From NCBI GenBank assembly GCA_033439765.1, contig JAULSN010000005.1:3549001-3613000 (forward strand): a stretch of DNA of 64,000 nt. Direction: 5' to 3'. The notes under the pieces are model-generated. The model was not told where the DNA came from and made no database searches. It saw only the letters and a program-made list of their open reading frames with translations. The position numbers and the translations under genes are program-made. Positions within the stretch are counted from its first letter, which is position 1. Every line of letters starts with the position of its first letter. Positions 45,147-56,177 of this stretch are shown one piece after another. Source of the DNA: Lasiosphaeria ovina (Eukaryota; Ascomycota; Sordariomycetes; Sordariales; Lasiosphaeriaceae).

Positions 45147-47626
45147 ATGCCGTCCATGTCACCACCACCTTTGGCTGTGCTCCCTGACAGAACGGGTCTG
45201 CAGAACAAAGGTAAAGGTTGACCTCCCCCTCCCCCTTCTTTTTTTGTTCCTCAATCTGCTGCTACAGATACTACCTCCCCATCCCGCGCAGCCTTGACGC
45301 ATTCGAGCAACATCACGGCTAACCCTGCATTTCGCCGAGAAGGAAATCGTGGCAGCACGACGCCACTGCTACAATCGCAAGCACAGTCATTGCGAAAGCT
45401 GGCAATGATCGCCTCGTCGGCCACAGCTCCTTCGTCGCCCAACATCTCTGCCAATGGACCGCAACCCCACGGGTCGGGGCGCTCCCACGATGACCTCCTA
45501 CCTCCCCCCGCAACCCCAGCGCTGGCGCACGCCCTCCGGTCGCTGCACGAGCTCGATGTGAACGGGCGGCCCCTCGACAGGCCTGCGACGACCGCGTACG
45601 ATTCACCCTACAGCCGCAGCATAGCGTCCACTGCCCCAGGATCACCACGGATGTAAGTGCGGCGAATGTGCAGAGCTGTCCCCGCCTTCTGCTTTGTCGA
45701 CATGTGCACCTGTCGCTTGTCTGTTCCCGCCCCGTCGCGCGCTGCATCTTGCAATTTTATTGGCATGCGCCCACGTTTAGAGACTGACGCTTTGGCAGTC
45801 CTCCGCTCCGCCAGAATTCGGGCAACCACACTCCCCGAGTCCGGCCTCATGCCACAACGCTCAACATTCCAGGGATGACGCGATCAAAAGTCTCTCCCGA
45901 CGGCCGGATTCCCGAGAGAGATGTCGCGGCCAAGCTCGTCATCATCATGGTAGGTCTCCCAGCGCGGGGAAAGTCGTACATCACCAAGAAGATACAGCGA
46001 TATCTGTCCTGGCAACAACACAATTCAAGGATTTTCAATGTCGGCAACCGCAGGCGTATCGCGGCGGGCGTCGCCAAGCCCCAAAACGAAGCTGCTCCGG
46101 TTTCGGCCACCGAGCCCGATGGACCGACCCAGGCGGCCACGATCCTGCTGAATGGCGCCCAGAACATGCCTAACATTACTGTAGAGGACGAGCCTACGAG
46201 GCTGGACCTCAACGGGTCAGCGGCCCGCTTGAAGCGTCAGCAACAGATTGACCAGTCGGCCAAGTTCTTCGACCCCAAAAACGAAGCGGCGGCCAAGCTT
46301 CGGGAACAGGTCGCGCTTGACACGCTGGACGAGCTGCTCGACTACCTCCTCCACCGAGGCGGCGCCGTCGGTATCCTCGACGCCACCAACAGCACGATCC
46401 ACCGGCGGCAGCTGCTCGTCAACCGCATCAGGGAGAGAGAGCCGAAACTCGGCATACTGTTCATTGAGAGCATATGTCATGATGAGAATGTGAGTCCTTT
46501 CTTCAGAGAGCGCGTGTCTTGGCCGCAACTGACGACGGTCAAGCTCTTGGAAGCAAACATGCGCCTGAAGTTGTCTGGACCGGATTACAAGGACAAGGAC
46601 CCGTGGAAGTCCCTCGAAGACTTCAAGCAGCGGGTCAAGGCGTACGAAAGCGCCTATGAACCCCTGGGCAAGTACGAAGAGGAGCATGACTTGCAGTACA
46701 TCCAGGTACTCCAAAAAAGCCGCCGCCCGCAGCAAGCGAGAACAATTAACGCGCTAACGACCCGCCAGATGATCGATGTTGGGAGGAAGGTAGTCCATCA
46801 TAGGCTGAAGGGCTTCCTAAGCGGCGGCATCGCGTCGTATCTAACAACGTTCAACCTGTCGCCGAGGCAGATCTGGATCACACGCCACGGGCAGAGCGTG
46901 GACAACCAGCTGCAGAAGCTGGGCGGCGACTCGGAGCTGACGGAGCGGGGCCACTATTACGGCCAGGCCCTTTACCACTTCATCACGCAGAAGCGCAAGG
47001 AGTGGCTGATCGATCAGAAGAACAAGATTGCGAAATCGACGTTCCCGCCGCAGCCGGGCGACCACACGCCTCCCTACCCTGAGCTCAACCAGGAACTGGA
47101 CGACAAGAACTTTTGCGTGTGGACTTCGATGCTCAAGCGCAGCACCGAGACGGCCGAGTATTTTGACGCGGACGACGACTACGACGTCAAGGCATGGGAG
47201 ATGCTCAACGAGCTCAACGCGGGCACGTTCGAGGGCATGACGTACGACGAGATCGCGCAAAAGTATCCCGAAGAATACCAGAAGCGCTCGCGCGACAAGC
47301 TCCAGTACATCTACCCGGGCGTCGGCGGCGAGGGCTACCTGCAGGTCATCAGCCGGCTGCGCGACATGGTGCGCGAGATCGAGCGCATCACGGACCACCT
47401 CCTCATCATCAGCCACCGTTCGGTGTGCCGCGTGCTCATGGCCTACTTCATGGACCTGACGCGCGACGACATTGCCGACCTCGACGTGCCCCTCGGGATC
47501 CTGTACGCCATCGAGCCCAAGCCGTACGGCATCGAGTTCCACGCGTACAAGTACAACGAGGAGCAGTCGTGGTTCGACGAGCTGCCCAACTACAAGCCGC
47601 AAAGAACGGTCGACCGAAACTCTTGA
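45147..47626 (+). CDS. 6-phosphofructo-2-kinase/fructose-2,6-bisphosphatase
   Basis: Three exons are inferred: 45147-45210, 45268-45652 and 45799-47626, giving 758 residues. Introns start GTAAAG and GTAAGT and end TACAG and GGCAG; frames join exactly. The first 180 residues are Ser/Pro-rich and probably regulatory. The kinase domain begins with VIIMVGLPARGKS (P-loop from about residue 202), and continues with FNVGNRRR, FFDPKN and ILDATNSTIHRR. The phosphatase domain has the RHGQS catalytic motif (about residue 511), GGDSELTERG, ELNAGTFEGMTYDEI and the second His in LIISHRS. It makes and breaks fructose-2,6-bisphosphate, the signal that favours glycolysis over gluconeogenesis. Yeast Pfk26 has lost the phosphatase His, whereas this protein keeps it, so both activities are possible. 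The kinase stretch contains a long Ala/Asn/Pro insert (about residues 240-275) after FNVGNRRR. Which yeast paralog it matches is not clear. Confidence 0.94.
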
Positions 47627-49079
47627 CGAACAGCATTCTTGACCCTGTCTTTTTTGGGTGTCTTTGTAATTGCATAGGGCGGTACGAGCTGACATAACAT
47701 GGCGTGATGCATTGGCTAATGGGTCGGTTTATTTTCTGGGCTGTTTAATGAAGTCGGTCGGCGAATGGACTGCGGGATATATCGCATGTTTTTGGGGTGG
47801 TTCGTTTTGAGGTCAGCCATGGCGCGGAACACGGGACGGCGCGGCATCGAAGCCGAGGCTGGAGGGAGAGACGACCTGAGACATGTGAATGATAAAAAAA
47901 ACTGGAGGGTCGACTGGCGGATTGGGTGGTTTTTTTTTTTTTTCCTTGTTACTTATTTTCTTTTTGCATTTCTCGGTTTTGGGAACTTGCCGTCTCTTGG
48001 GCTAGAGTTGGGTTCCATTTTCAGTTATGACGGCGAAGCAGAAACATGAGCATCCATCATAGAGAGGGAATGAGATAGAGACACCCCATGAAGGATAGAC
48101 TAGCGGCTACGCACGCACACGCACGTACACGTACACAGCGGAGGGACTCAGCAACAACGCATACTTCTCTGTACACGTTTCAGATATGGGCGGGTGCTTG
48201 AGCTGTGGTGTAGCAGTAAGCCGATTCTTTCAGCGTGTTTGTCGCCTGTCGTCGAATGCTGTGGTTCCGTTCACGTCTGGGGTTAGTCTAGCACAGCGAG
48301 TATATATATATCTTATCAATACACATACACACTTCTGTGTATGTACAAGGCTGGGGTAATCTTGATGTTGTGCTCTCTTTGTTCACGTACTGATAGCCGT
48401 TCTGGGGTTTCGAGATAGAGAGGCAGCGAGGCTCGCGAGGTAAATTGAGAAACGCCTCTGCCAAGGGAAGATGCCAAGCAATTGAGGGCGGCTCTTATTC
48501 AGCGCCCCTCGCCAACCGCTGTTGCGGTGAATGTCGTGAGCGGGAGGCTAAGGATAGCGAGCTACGGGCGCGCTCGTGTTATGGCCATGCTACTCTTTCC
48601 AAAGCTCTTGCTATCTACCTGCTTTGTTTCCGAAACCCGTCTTTGCATGCTTTACAGATATCCATCGATTCTTTGGCGCAACTTCACCCCCTCCCTCCCT
48701 CCCTGCGACAACACCCACGGGATTAAATTCCAGCCCTCCCCCCCCCTGTTCAGCCCCCCGTGGGATTCGGATTCCCGCCGTCCCACAGGTTTCACAGCAC
48801 ACGACGCGACGGTCCGCCCCGGCCGTCAATCTCTACACTCTACAGCCCTGTGAGGCAATTTGCGGACTCAGTCTCGTCTTTCAGCTGAGACCGTTTTGTT
48901 TTATCTGATCTGATCTGTTATCTCAATCTTTCTTTTTTATACTTCTACGATAAAGTTTCCAAACGTTGGAACGGGGCGCAGTTGCGGCGTACGCACATAA
49001 AAAAAGGTTAAAAAAGAAAAGTATAAAATAAAGATTACGGATTAAAGGGGAAAAAGACAAAAAAAAAAAAAAAAAAATC
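47627..49079. other. Intergenic region and 5' leader of the LtrA-family gene
   Basis: About 1.45 kb with no convincing frame. A run of 19 A lies at 49059-49077, directly before the start codon of the next gene. Confidence 0.55.
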
Positions 49080-51529
49080 ATGCGCCGCAACAACAACGCG
49101 GGAGGAGCCCCGCGCCGCCGGCCCACAGAGTTCCGCCTCCCCGACGGGCGCAAGGTCGTCGTCGCGCGCCTGCCCGAGGACGCCGAGACGCTGCGCCGGC
49201 GGTACTCATCCACCGCCCCTAACAACAACAACAACAACAACAAGGAATCCACCCCCGCAGCAGCAGCAGCAGCAGCAGCAGCCGACGAGGAAGCCGCCGC
49301 CGCCGACAACAACGAAGAAGAACAGATCGACGTCGAAGTCGTCCTGCACGGCTCCGACGAGCACCGGCGGCTGCTGCGCGAGGCGCAGGCGCACCACGCG
49401 GCGCGGCGCGCGGAGCTGCGTGCGCGGTTCGGCGCTGCCGCCGTCGACGAGCTCGACTCTGCGCGCGCGGAGCTCGACGCGCTCGAGCGCCAGCTCGACC
49501 GCCTGCAGGTCGATGTCAGCGTGCGCGTGGGCAATGCGAGTTTCTCGCGGTTCGGGTTTGATGCGAAGTTGAGGATGTATGACGATGATGACGATCGTGA
49601 TGATGGGGATGGGGAGGGAAGTGGGGGCAGCGATGGGTATTCGGTGCCTGTTAGCCGGAGTCCCAGCTTCGCGGCGGGGGATTCGGATGGGTGTGTTGTC
49701 CCCTTTTCTTTTCTGGGAGGGTTTGTCGTTGGTGAACGAGACTGACGTGCAGCAGCACCCCCGGCGGCGGCGGCGGCGGCGGCGGCGACACCATCAAGCT
49801 GTTCAAGCGGCCCGTCGTCAAGCAGTACTTCCACGGCGGGCTCCTCTGGCGCGCGGCCAACCAGACCGAGGTCATGAGCTTTGAGCTGTTCTTCGACCTG
49901 CTCTACGGTGCGCGGCGTGCCCTCCTCCCCCCCTTGCTCCTTACTGAGTACCACACTAACCCCGGGGGCAGTCGGCATCATCGCCATCAACGGCGACCAC
50001 GCAGCCGAAGAAGCCAACGGGCACGAGCTGCTGCGGTTCGCGGTGACGTTCGCCATGAGCTGGAAGATCTGGAGCGACGTGCAGCAGCTGGTCAGCTGGT
50101 TCGAGACCAACGACGTGGCGCAGCGCGTCGAGATGCTGGTGCTGATCGCCTGCCTGCTGGGCCAGACCACCAACATGCTGCAGGCGTTCGCGCCGGACCC
50201 CGCCGAGGACACCTTCACCCAGCTCGTCGGCTTCTACCTCGCCGCCCGCCTCTTCAGTGCTGCCTACTGCGCCCTCACCGCCTACCTCGTCCCGCTCGTC
50301 CGCGGCATGATGGCCGCCCAGGTCGCCGGCGTGCTGGTCGGCGCCGCGCTGTGGATCGCCAGCGTGCACGTGTACACGCAGGGGCAGGGGCAGGGGCAGG
50401 GGCAGACGGAACAGCAGCCGCCCGACGGCGGCGAATCCCACGGAGACGAGTCCCCCCACGGCGGCGACGCAGAGTTCCCGCGGCAGCGCGTCGGCCTGGT
50501 GTTTGCCGCGCTGGCCGTCGACCTGGTCCTGTCGAGCGCGGCGCCGGTGTGGTTCTTCACGTGGGCGCGCAAGCGCACGGCGGCGCGCGAGGAGGACACG
50601 CCGCCGCTCGCGCGCCGCATCAACCGCTTCTTCGAGTTCTTCCCGGCCATCAACATCGAGCACCGCGTCGAGCGCACCAACGCCTTCGTCACGCTCGTGC
50701 TGGGGTACTCGGTGGTGGGCGTCGTGTTCCAGAACGCTGCCGGCGGGGACTCGTCGGCCGTGCTGAATGCGTTTCTCGGAAAGGCCGTCTTGGGCCTCGT
50801 GCAGGCGTATGTGTTTAACTGGCTGTATTTCGAGGTTGATGGTGGCGGTCTGCGCACGCACGCGATTCGGCGGAGCGTGGTTTCTGGTAAGTCTTTTTTT
50901 GTTTATGTCTTCTACAACTACACGAGCACTCCTCTCTGACTGCTAGTAATTCAGCGTCCCTCTGGCAGTACTCGCACCTGGCCTTCATCATGGCGTACAT
51001 CCTGGCCGCGGCGGCGCTGTCCAAGCTCGTCGTCGTCGCCGACTGCGCCAACGCGCCGCTCGACGCGCTGACCGAGTTCTACCAGGAGCGGTCCGCGCCG
51101 TCCGTCTCGCTGGGCCTGCGGCTGTACTACTGCGTGGGGCTCGGCACGGCGCTGCTCGCCATGGGCGCCATCTCGCTGTCGCACGAGCACCGCGGGCCGG
51201 CCACCGGCGGCGCGCGCTGCCGGCTGCCCAAGTGGGCGCGCCTGGCGAACCGCGGCGCCGTGTGCGTTGTCTTTTTCTGCCTGTCGGCCGCCACGGGGCT
51301 CGACAGCCTGGGCCTCGTTGCGACCACCACCGGCCTCAGCGCCTGGACGCTGCTGTTCGAGCTGTGGGCCAAGTCGTGCCCGTCTGACTCGCTGTTTGTG
51401 GGTGGGTGCACGGAGTACACCGCGCGGTGCGGACGCCGCACGCTGCACGAGGCCACGCGCAGCGACGGCAAGGTCGACATTGCCGGGCTTGGTAGGGCCG
51501 AGAAGACTGCCGTGCTGGATCATGTGTAG
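49080..51529 (+). CDS. LtrA-family (low temperature requirement A) membrane protein
   Basis: Four exons are inferred: 49080-49690, 49753-49907, 49972-50886 and 50955-51529, giving 751 residues. Introns start GTGTGT, GTGCGC and GTAAGT. Intron 1 ends in a CAGCAG double acceptor, so the join may vary by one codon. The first 200 residues are disordered, with Asn and Ala repeats and an acidic coiled-coil-like helix (about 100-150). The LtrA core starts after LFKRPVVKQYFHGG with SFELFFDLLYVGIIAING, the family's signature, and continues with 8-9 membrane helices, a Gln/Gly insert and INIEHRVERTNAFVTLVLGY. The family is widespread in bacteria and fungi; its biochemical function is not established. 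A poly-A run touches the start codon. It converges on the gene at 51709-52899. Confidence 0.88.
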
Positions 51530-51708
51530 CCGCGCGTGCTGGGAGGATTATAAAGGAGTAAGATAAAAGGAAATAAATACAAGAGATAAAAACCATACAA
51601 AATAAAACGACACCACCTTCCCCCTTCAGTTTCCCGCTTCCACTCCCCCCTTTCCCTTCCACCTCCACCCCCCCCCCCCCCCCCCCCCCCCCCCTCCCTA
51701 CTCGATCC
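51530..51708. repeat. Convergent 3' spacer with a 27-base C run
   Basis: 179 bp between two convergent stop codons. It contains 27 uninterrupted C at 51668-51694, so one transcript's 3' UTR would carry poly-C and the other poly-G. Homopolymers this long are also error-prone in sequencing. Confidence 0.8.
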
Positions 51709-52899
51709 CTAACCAGCCACGCCCGCCATGACAGCAATCTGCTGCGCCCGCCGCCTATCGACCTCGCGCTTGAGCATAGCAAGACCCGTCGCCACGACAA
51801 GCACGACGGCCATGTCCCTGTCAGTCTTCTCGCCGGCCTCGTCCCACGGCGCCAGGTCGACCAGCAGCCGCCCGCCGTTGCCGGCGCTGGCGGCGCTGGT
51901 GCCGGGCGTGCGCAGCGCGGCGTTGCGCGCGAGGTACGCGACGGGCGTGCGCAGTTCTTCATCGTCTACCTTTGCTCCGCCGTGGTGGTTCTGCGCCCGC
52001 GCGACCCTGACGATCCGTTCGAGCACTAGCAGGCTGCCGCTGCTGCCGCTGCTGCTCCAGAATGACGACGACGACGACGGCGACGAGCTGGCTTGCTGCT
52101 GGAAGCGGGAGTGGAAAACGTGGCTGCGCTCGCGGCGCCCGGCATAGCGCCACGCGAACGTGCCCAGGCGCGTGCGGAACACGACGGCGCGCGTGAGCAG
52201 GCCGGCCGACGCGAGCTCGAAGTCGTCCCAGCAGGGTTGCTGCTGCGGCAGTGCGTCGTCGGCGAGGTTGTACGTGTTGCTGTTGTTGTTGTTGTCGTTG
52301 TCATAGGGCAGTGAAGACGTGTCTGCCGTGTTTAAACTCGCACTCGCATCTGCATGGGCATACGACGCCGCCGAGGGCAGGAACAGGCGCACGCGCGGGC
52401 TGCGGCCGGGCCCGAAGCGGTACGTCGTCGTGCTCAGCGGGATTTGGGAGTTGTCGCCGTCGCCGTCGCCGGCCACCAGCGCGCACGACCCCGAGTGCCG
52501 CGACTGGCGCAGCGACGTGTACAGACAACAAAACGGAGACAAGGCCGGGTCCACGGCGTAGATGTGGATCGGGTCCGGGCGCGGCGGCAGCGGCAGCGAC
52601 AGCACGGGCTTGCCGACCGCTTCGATCTGCAGCTGCACGGTGGGGATGAACGCCGCGGCGGCAGCTGTAGGATCGCTGGTGCTGGGGCCGGTGCTGGTGC
52701 TGGGGCCGGTGCTGATGCTGCTGTAGTAGGGCGGTGGCGGCGACGACGTCTCGCTGGCGGCGGCGACGCTGTTGCTGCTGGCGCGGCGGGAGCTGTTGAA
52801 GGGCGCCATCTCGATGCCTGCGAGCTGATCCTCACTGCCGCCGTTGCTGTGTCGGCGGAAGGGGCCGTGCCGCGGCTGTTTTCGCAGTCGGGCTGCCAT
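51709..52899 (-). CDS. Fungal protein of unknown function
   Basis: A single open frame of 396 residues from the first ATG (ending at 52899). I do not recognise a named family. After a disordered Ser/Pro N-terminus there is a region rich in beta strands: TVQLQIEAVGKPVLSLPL, IHIYAVDP, FCCLYTSLRQSRHSGSCALV, PLSTTTYRFGPGRSPRVRLF, then after an Asn-rich insert DDFELASAGLLTRAVVFRT and GTFAWRYAGRRER. The C-terminal helix (DRDMAVVLVVATGLAMLKRE) ends the domain. The layout of short strands wrapped around a final hydrophobic helix recalls Tubby/scramblase-like folds, but this is only a guess. Repeats in the Ser and Asn tracts are encoded by trinucleotide runs. It is convergent with the LtrA gene. Confidence 0.72.
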   Translation of the reverse strand: MAARLRKQPRHGPFRRHSNGGSEDQLAGIEMAPFNSSRRASSNSVAAASETSSPPPPYYSSISTGPSTSTGPSTSDPTAAAAAFIPTVQLQIEAVGKPVLSLPLPPRPDPIHIYAVDPALSPFCCLYTSLRQSRHSGSCALVAGDGDGDNSQIPLSTTTYRFGPGRSPRVRLFLPSAASYAHADASASLNTADTSSLPYDNDNNNNSNTYNLADDALPQQQPCWDDFELASAGLLTRAVVFRTRLGTFAWRYAGRRERSHVFHSRFQQQASSSPSSSSSFWSSSGSSGSLLVLERIVRVARAQNHHGGAKVDDEELRTPVAYLARNAALRTPGTSAASAGNGGRLLVDLAPWDEAGEKTDRDMAVVLVVATGLAMLKREVDRRRAQQIAVMAGVAG

Positions 52900-53233
52900 G
52901 GCTTTTTTCTTTTTTCTTTTTTCTCTCCTGCCTTTTACTTTGGAAATCTCGGTGTTCTCGCCAGCGTCACCACGGCACAGTGTACGAAAGCTATGGATAA
53001 GGTCATTGTGGAAGGCGGATACACACACACAAATATATATATATACAAATGAAGAGGCTAGGTGTGTATCAATGACCTAACCACATCCATGCTCGGTATC
53101 TGCCCGCAACCATGTTCAGAGGGAGGTACCTGCCATGGATGGGTAAGGTATGCATGTATTCCCTCCGCGCAGCCAATCACGGCACGATGCGAGGCATACG
53201 ACACACACGTCAGTCGTGTGGCGGGACATTACA

Positions 53234-53266
<33 letters not shown>

Positions 53267-53996
53267 GCTGATGCTTGATGCTGCCGGCCACAAAGAAGAA
53301 GTCGAAGCCACTGACTGACTGCGAGGTGGACTGGAAGGGAGACTGACTGGCCAACGACGTCGAGGCTTGCCCGGCTCGGCTAGGTTGGCTTGGCTTGGCG
53401 TCGCAATCAGCCTTCCAGAAGACGTCCACCCACATGGCTGCCCCACTATTTCCAAAATGTCGGAATGCGAAATACGAAATGTGGGGCGCACCCGATGGAT
53501 GCACTTGCCCGCCCGCTGTGGGGGGAGGAGGGAGGGCGGTGCCAGCGAAACAGAGGTGAATTTACAGGGGCTCAGGGGAAGGGGGTGAGCGAAGCATAGT
53601 AGCCCCCCCCCCCTAGGCGCGACTTTTCCATGTTTTTTTTTTTAAATGTTTCTTTTTTTTTCTTTTCGCCTTACGCCTCGATTTATGACAAGCCAGTAGA
53701 TTTTGTGAAAGCGTTTTTCGTTCACTAGGGATACATGAAAACATTCCAGCTTGAGAATTGGTGTCTTATCTGGAAGGGGAAAAGGGGGAAGAAACAAAGA
53801 TAGGGGGCAAGGTATCATATCACATCAAACGCTGTGTGACAATATTATACATGGGTATAGATAGGAGAGTAAAGGGGACCAGATCCCGACGAATACGATT
53901 CCCCGAAAACGAAACACGACAGGCTCTGAAATGCCGCACACAACACGACACAGGCCAAGGTAGGTAAGTATATATAGAGGACGGTATCCCCCAAAA
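52900..53996. other. Intergenic region with an AGCC microsatellite
   Basis: About 1.1 kb with the promoter of the gene at 51709-52899 and the 3' UTR of the Zn2Cys6 gene. No frame looks real. An AGCC repeat is at 53234-53267. Confidence 0.5.
53234..53267 (+). repeat. AGCC tetranucleotide microsatellite
   Basis: Eight near-perfect AGCC/CAGC units in non-coding sequence. Confidence 0.9.
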
Positions 53997-56177
53997 TCAG
54001 TCAGTCCACCCGAAAAACCCGCGGTCCCGGTCTAGCTGCTGCTCGACCCACACGGGCCAGTCGTTGTAGGCACGGTACTCAGCCCCGACAAGGCGGTTGA
54101 GGTACTTGAGCCAGCGGATCATGCCGAGGGAGTCGCCGGAGCCGCCGCCGTCGGCGTAGGCGCGCTTCTGCGCGTCCGTCACGGTCTGCATGATCTGCTT
54201 GAGCGCGATCCAGTGCGCGGCCAGCAGCACGGCCGGCTGGTTCGCCGGGTCGACCAGCCGCTGGAACTGCTCGTGCGGCAGCATCATCCACCACGCGTAG
54301 TGCTGTGTTAGTGCCTGGTATGCTGTTCGACGCAGTCAGGACGTTGCCACTCAGGTGTTGTTTTTTTGTTGAGGATAAAAAAAGAAAGGAAAGGAACAAC
54401 TCACCCCCCCACGACGACACGTACAGCTGCTGCGCCATGTTTGCAATCATCTCGTGGTAGCGGCGCTCGACGGGGTGGCGGGCGGCCAGCGGCTCGAGGG
54501 CCGCGATGGCCGCGACAGCACCATCCACCCACGCGCGCTCGATCAGCGGCACGCCGGCCATGTGCGGCGCCAGCTTGGCCTCCTCGGCATGCTCGCCCAT
54601 CAGGTCGCCAAAGATGAGCCGCGCCCGCCGCACGTACATCTGGATGCCCACGAGGATGATGCCCCGGATAAACGTCATGTACTCGGCCATGCCGTCGTCC
54701 AGCAGCACCGACTGGAACGTCAGCGCGTAGCACGTCGCCATGAGCGCGTTGCCCTCCTCGAACGAGCCGTCGCTGGCTGCTGTGTAGGTCTTCTTGTTCG
54801 GTGGTGTTGTTGCCCCTTTTCCGCTTTTGTCGTCCTTGGTTGGGCACGGCGGCGCCGAGGCCGCCGTCTCGGCGATGGCCTTCTTGATGGCGCGGATCGC
54901 CTTGAGCCGGTGCGTCATGGCCGCCTCGGCCAGGCTGGCGTCCTCGCACAGCAGCTCCGACGCCGCGAGCCCCAGGATGGCGTGCATCAGGTAGTCGTAC
55001 TGCCGAGAGTCAGTCAGTAGTCAAAAATTCGCAGAAGGGTCGACGGTGAAAGACGTGCCTTTTGCGAGAGACACGGAATCTCGTGCGTCCAGATGCTCTC
55101 GGACCCGATGGGGTGGTGCGGATAGCACTGCAGCAGGAAGTGCTGGAAGAAGCGCATGTCCTGCATGCTGAACACCGGGATCTGGTGCTGTGGCTGCATG
55201 TGTATAAATATATCCCTGTCAGTTCTCTGTTCTTTGACATGCAGGCACGTGTCCTCGGAGCCATCTGTCGGCGAGTTGGACGCCCTGTGTGCGTATGGAT
55301 GTGGCATCCTAGGGATGGAAGCTACCCACCTCCCCCCCCCCCACACACACACGCGCAGACACAACTGACATATGTATGTACGTACCTGGTGCACAACCAG
55401 TGGAACGGCAGGATACTCGCAGTTGAGCCCCGTCTTGACGCAGTGGCCACAGGCTGGCCTCGTTTCCTGGCACTGCCCGAATAGGCACGCGCAGCGGCAA
55501 AGTATTAACACTTTTCTCTTTCTTTCTTTCTTTCTTTCTTTCTTTCGTTCTTATCCATATATATATCCCGCTGGGTAAGACAAATAGGGAGGAGGAGAGG
55601 CATGTATGCATGGTAATGATAGTTTCATTCTTTTTGTAAAACGCCCCCTCCACAAAATGCACAGCAATAAGAGAAACGAGACGGGGGGGGGGGGGGGTTG
55701 GTGAGAACCCACCTTAATACGTCTTCGCTTGCAGTTGAAGCAGCCCCTGCGGCTCTTAGTATGTCCGCGCCGCTCGAGCCGCTGCCGCGCGAGGAGCACG
55801 GCATTGCCCGGCCTGGCAGCCGACATAGGCCCTGCCGCCGCCGGCGCAGGCTTCAGCGGCACGAACCCCCCCGTCTGGCGCTGCGGTTGCGGTTGCGGTT
55901 GCGGCTGCGGCTGCGGGGCGAGGGCCTGGTCCGGGATGGAGATGGTGTTGGTCGACGTCGACGCCGAGCTCTCTTCGGCCAGGTAGTCGACGTCGAGGTC
56001 GTGCTGCTGCTGCTCGCACAGAAAGGCGCCGTAGTCAAAGTCGTCGTCGTCGTCGTCGTCGTCGCCGGCCATGTTGCTCGGAGACGCTTCCGCGCCGTCG
56101 AGCGGCAGCAGCAGGTCCAGGCCCGGGTCGGAAAAGTCCAGCACGGGCGTCAGATGGGGCCGCGGATGATCTGCCAT
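53997..56177 (-). CDS. Zn2Cys6 (C6 zinc cluster) transcription factor
   Basis: Five exons are inferred on the minus strand: 56177-55713, 55472-55386, 55193-55059, 54999-54405 and 54322-53997, giving 535 residues. All joins keep frame. Donors are GTGGGT, GTACGT, GCACGT (a GC-AG intron) and GTGAGT. The N-terminus is acidic (poly-Asp near 40) with a Pro-Gln repeat. The zinc cluster is split by intron 1: Cys146, Cys149, then Cys156, Cys163, Cys166, Cys173, with the basic KRRRIK between. The C-terminal half matches the fungal transcription factor middle region (FFQHFLLQCYPHHPIGSESI, YDYLMHAILGLAASEL, MATCYALTFQSVLLDD, MIRWLKYLNRLVGAEYRAYN). Proteins of this layout are often labelled Upc2/sterol-uptake-like in databases, but target genes cannot be inferred. 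Intron 1 carries a TTTC repeat and a 15-base G run. A second possible acceptor near exon 5 would break the frame and was not used. Confidence 0.88.
55001..55058 (-). other. GC-AG intron in the Zn2Cys6 gene
   Basis: Intron 3 of the transcription factor gene. The donor after CAAAAG is GC (GCACGT) and the acceptor is CGGCAG (AG at 55001-55000). No GT donor nearby keeps the frame, and the resulting protein join (CLSQKYDYLMHAIL) fits the family. Confidence 0.7.
55515..55546 (+). repeat. TTTC tetranucleotide microsatellite in intron 1 of the Zn2Cys6 gene
   Basis: About eight CTTT/TTTC units. On the sense (minus) strand this is a GAAA purine run inside the intron, followed upstream by a 15-base homopolymer at 55683-55697. 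Confidence 0.9.

Noticed and set aside
48923..50218. Minus-strand frame of 431 codons opposite the LtrA gene
   Set aside because: It is the antisense shadow of GC-rich coding sequence; Ser/Ala/Arg-rich, no domain, while the plus strand has the LtrA signature and splice sites.
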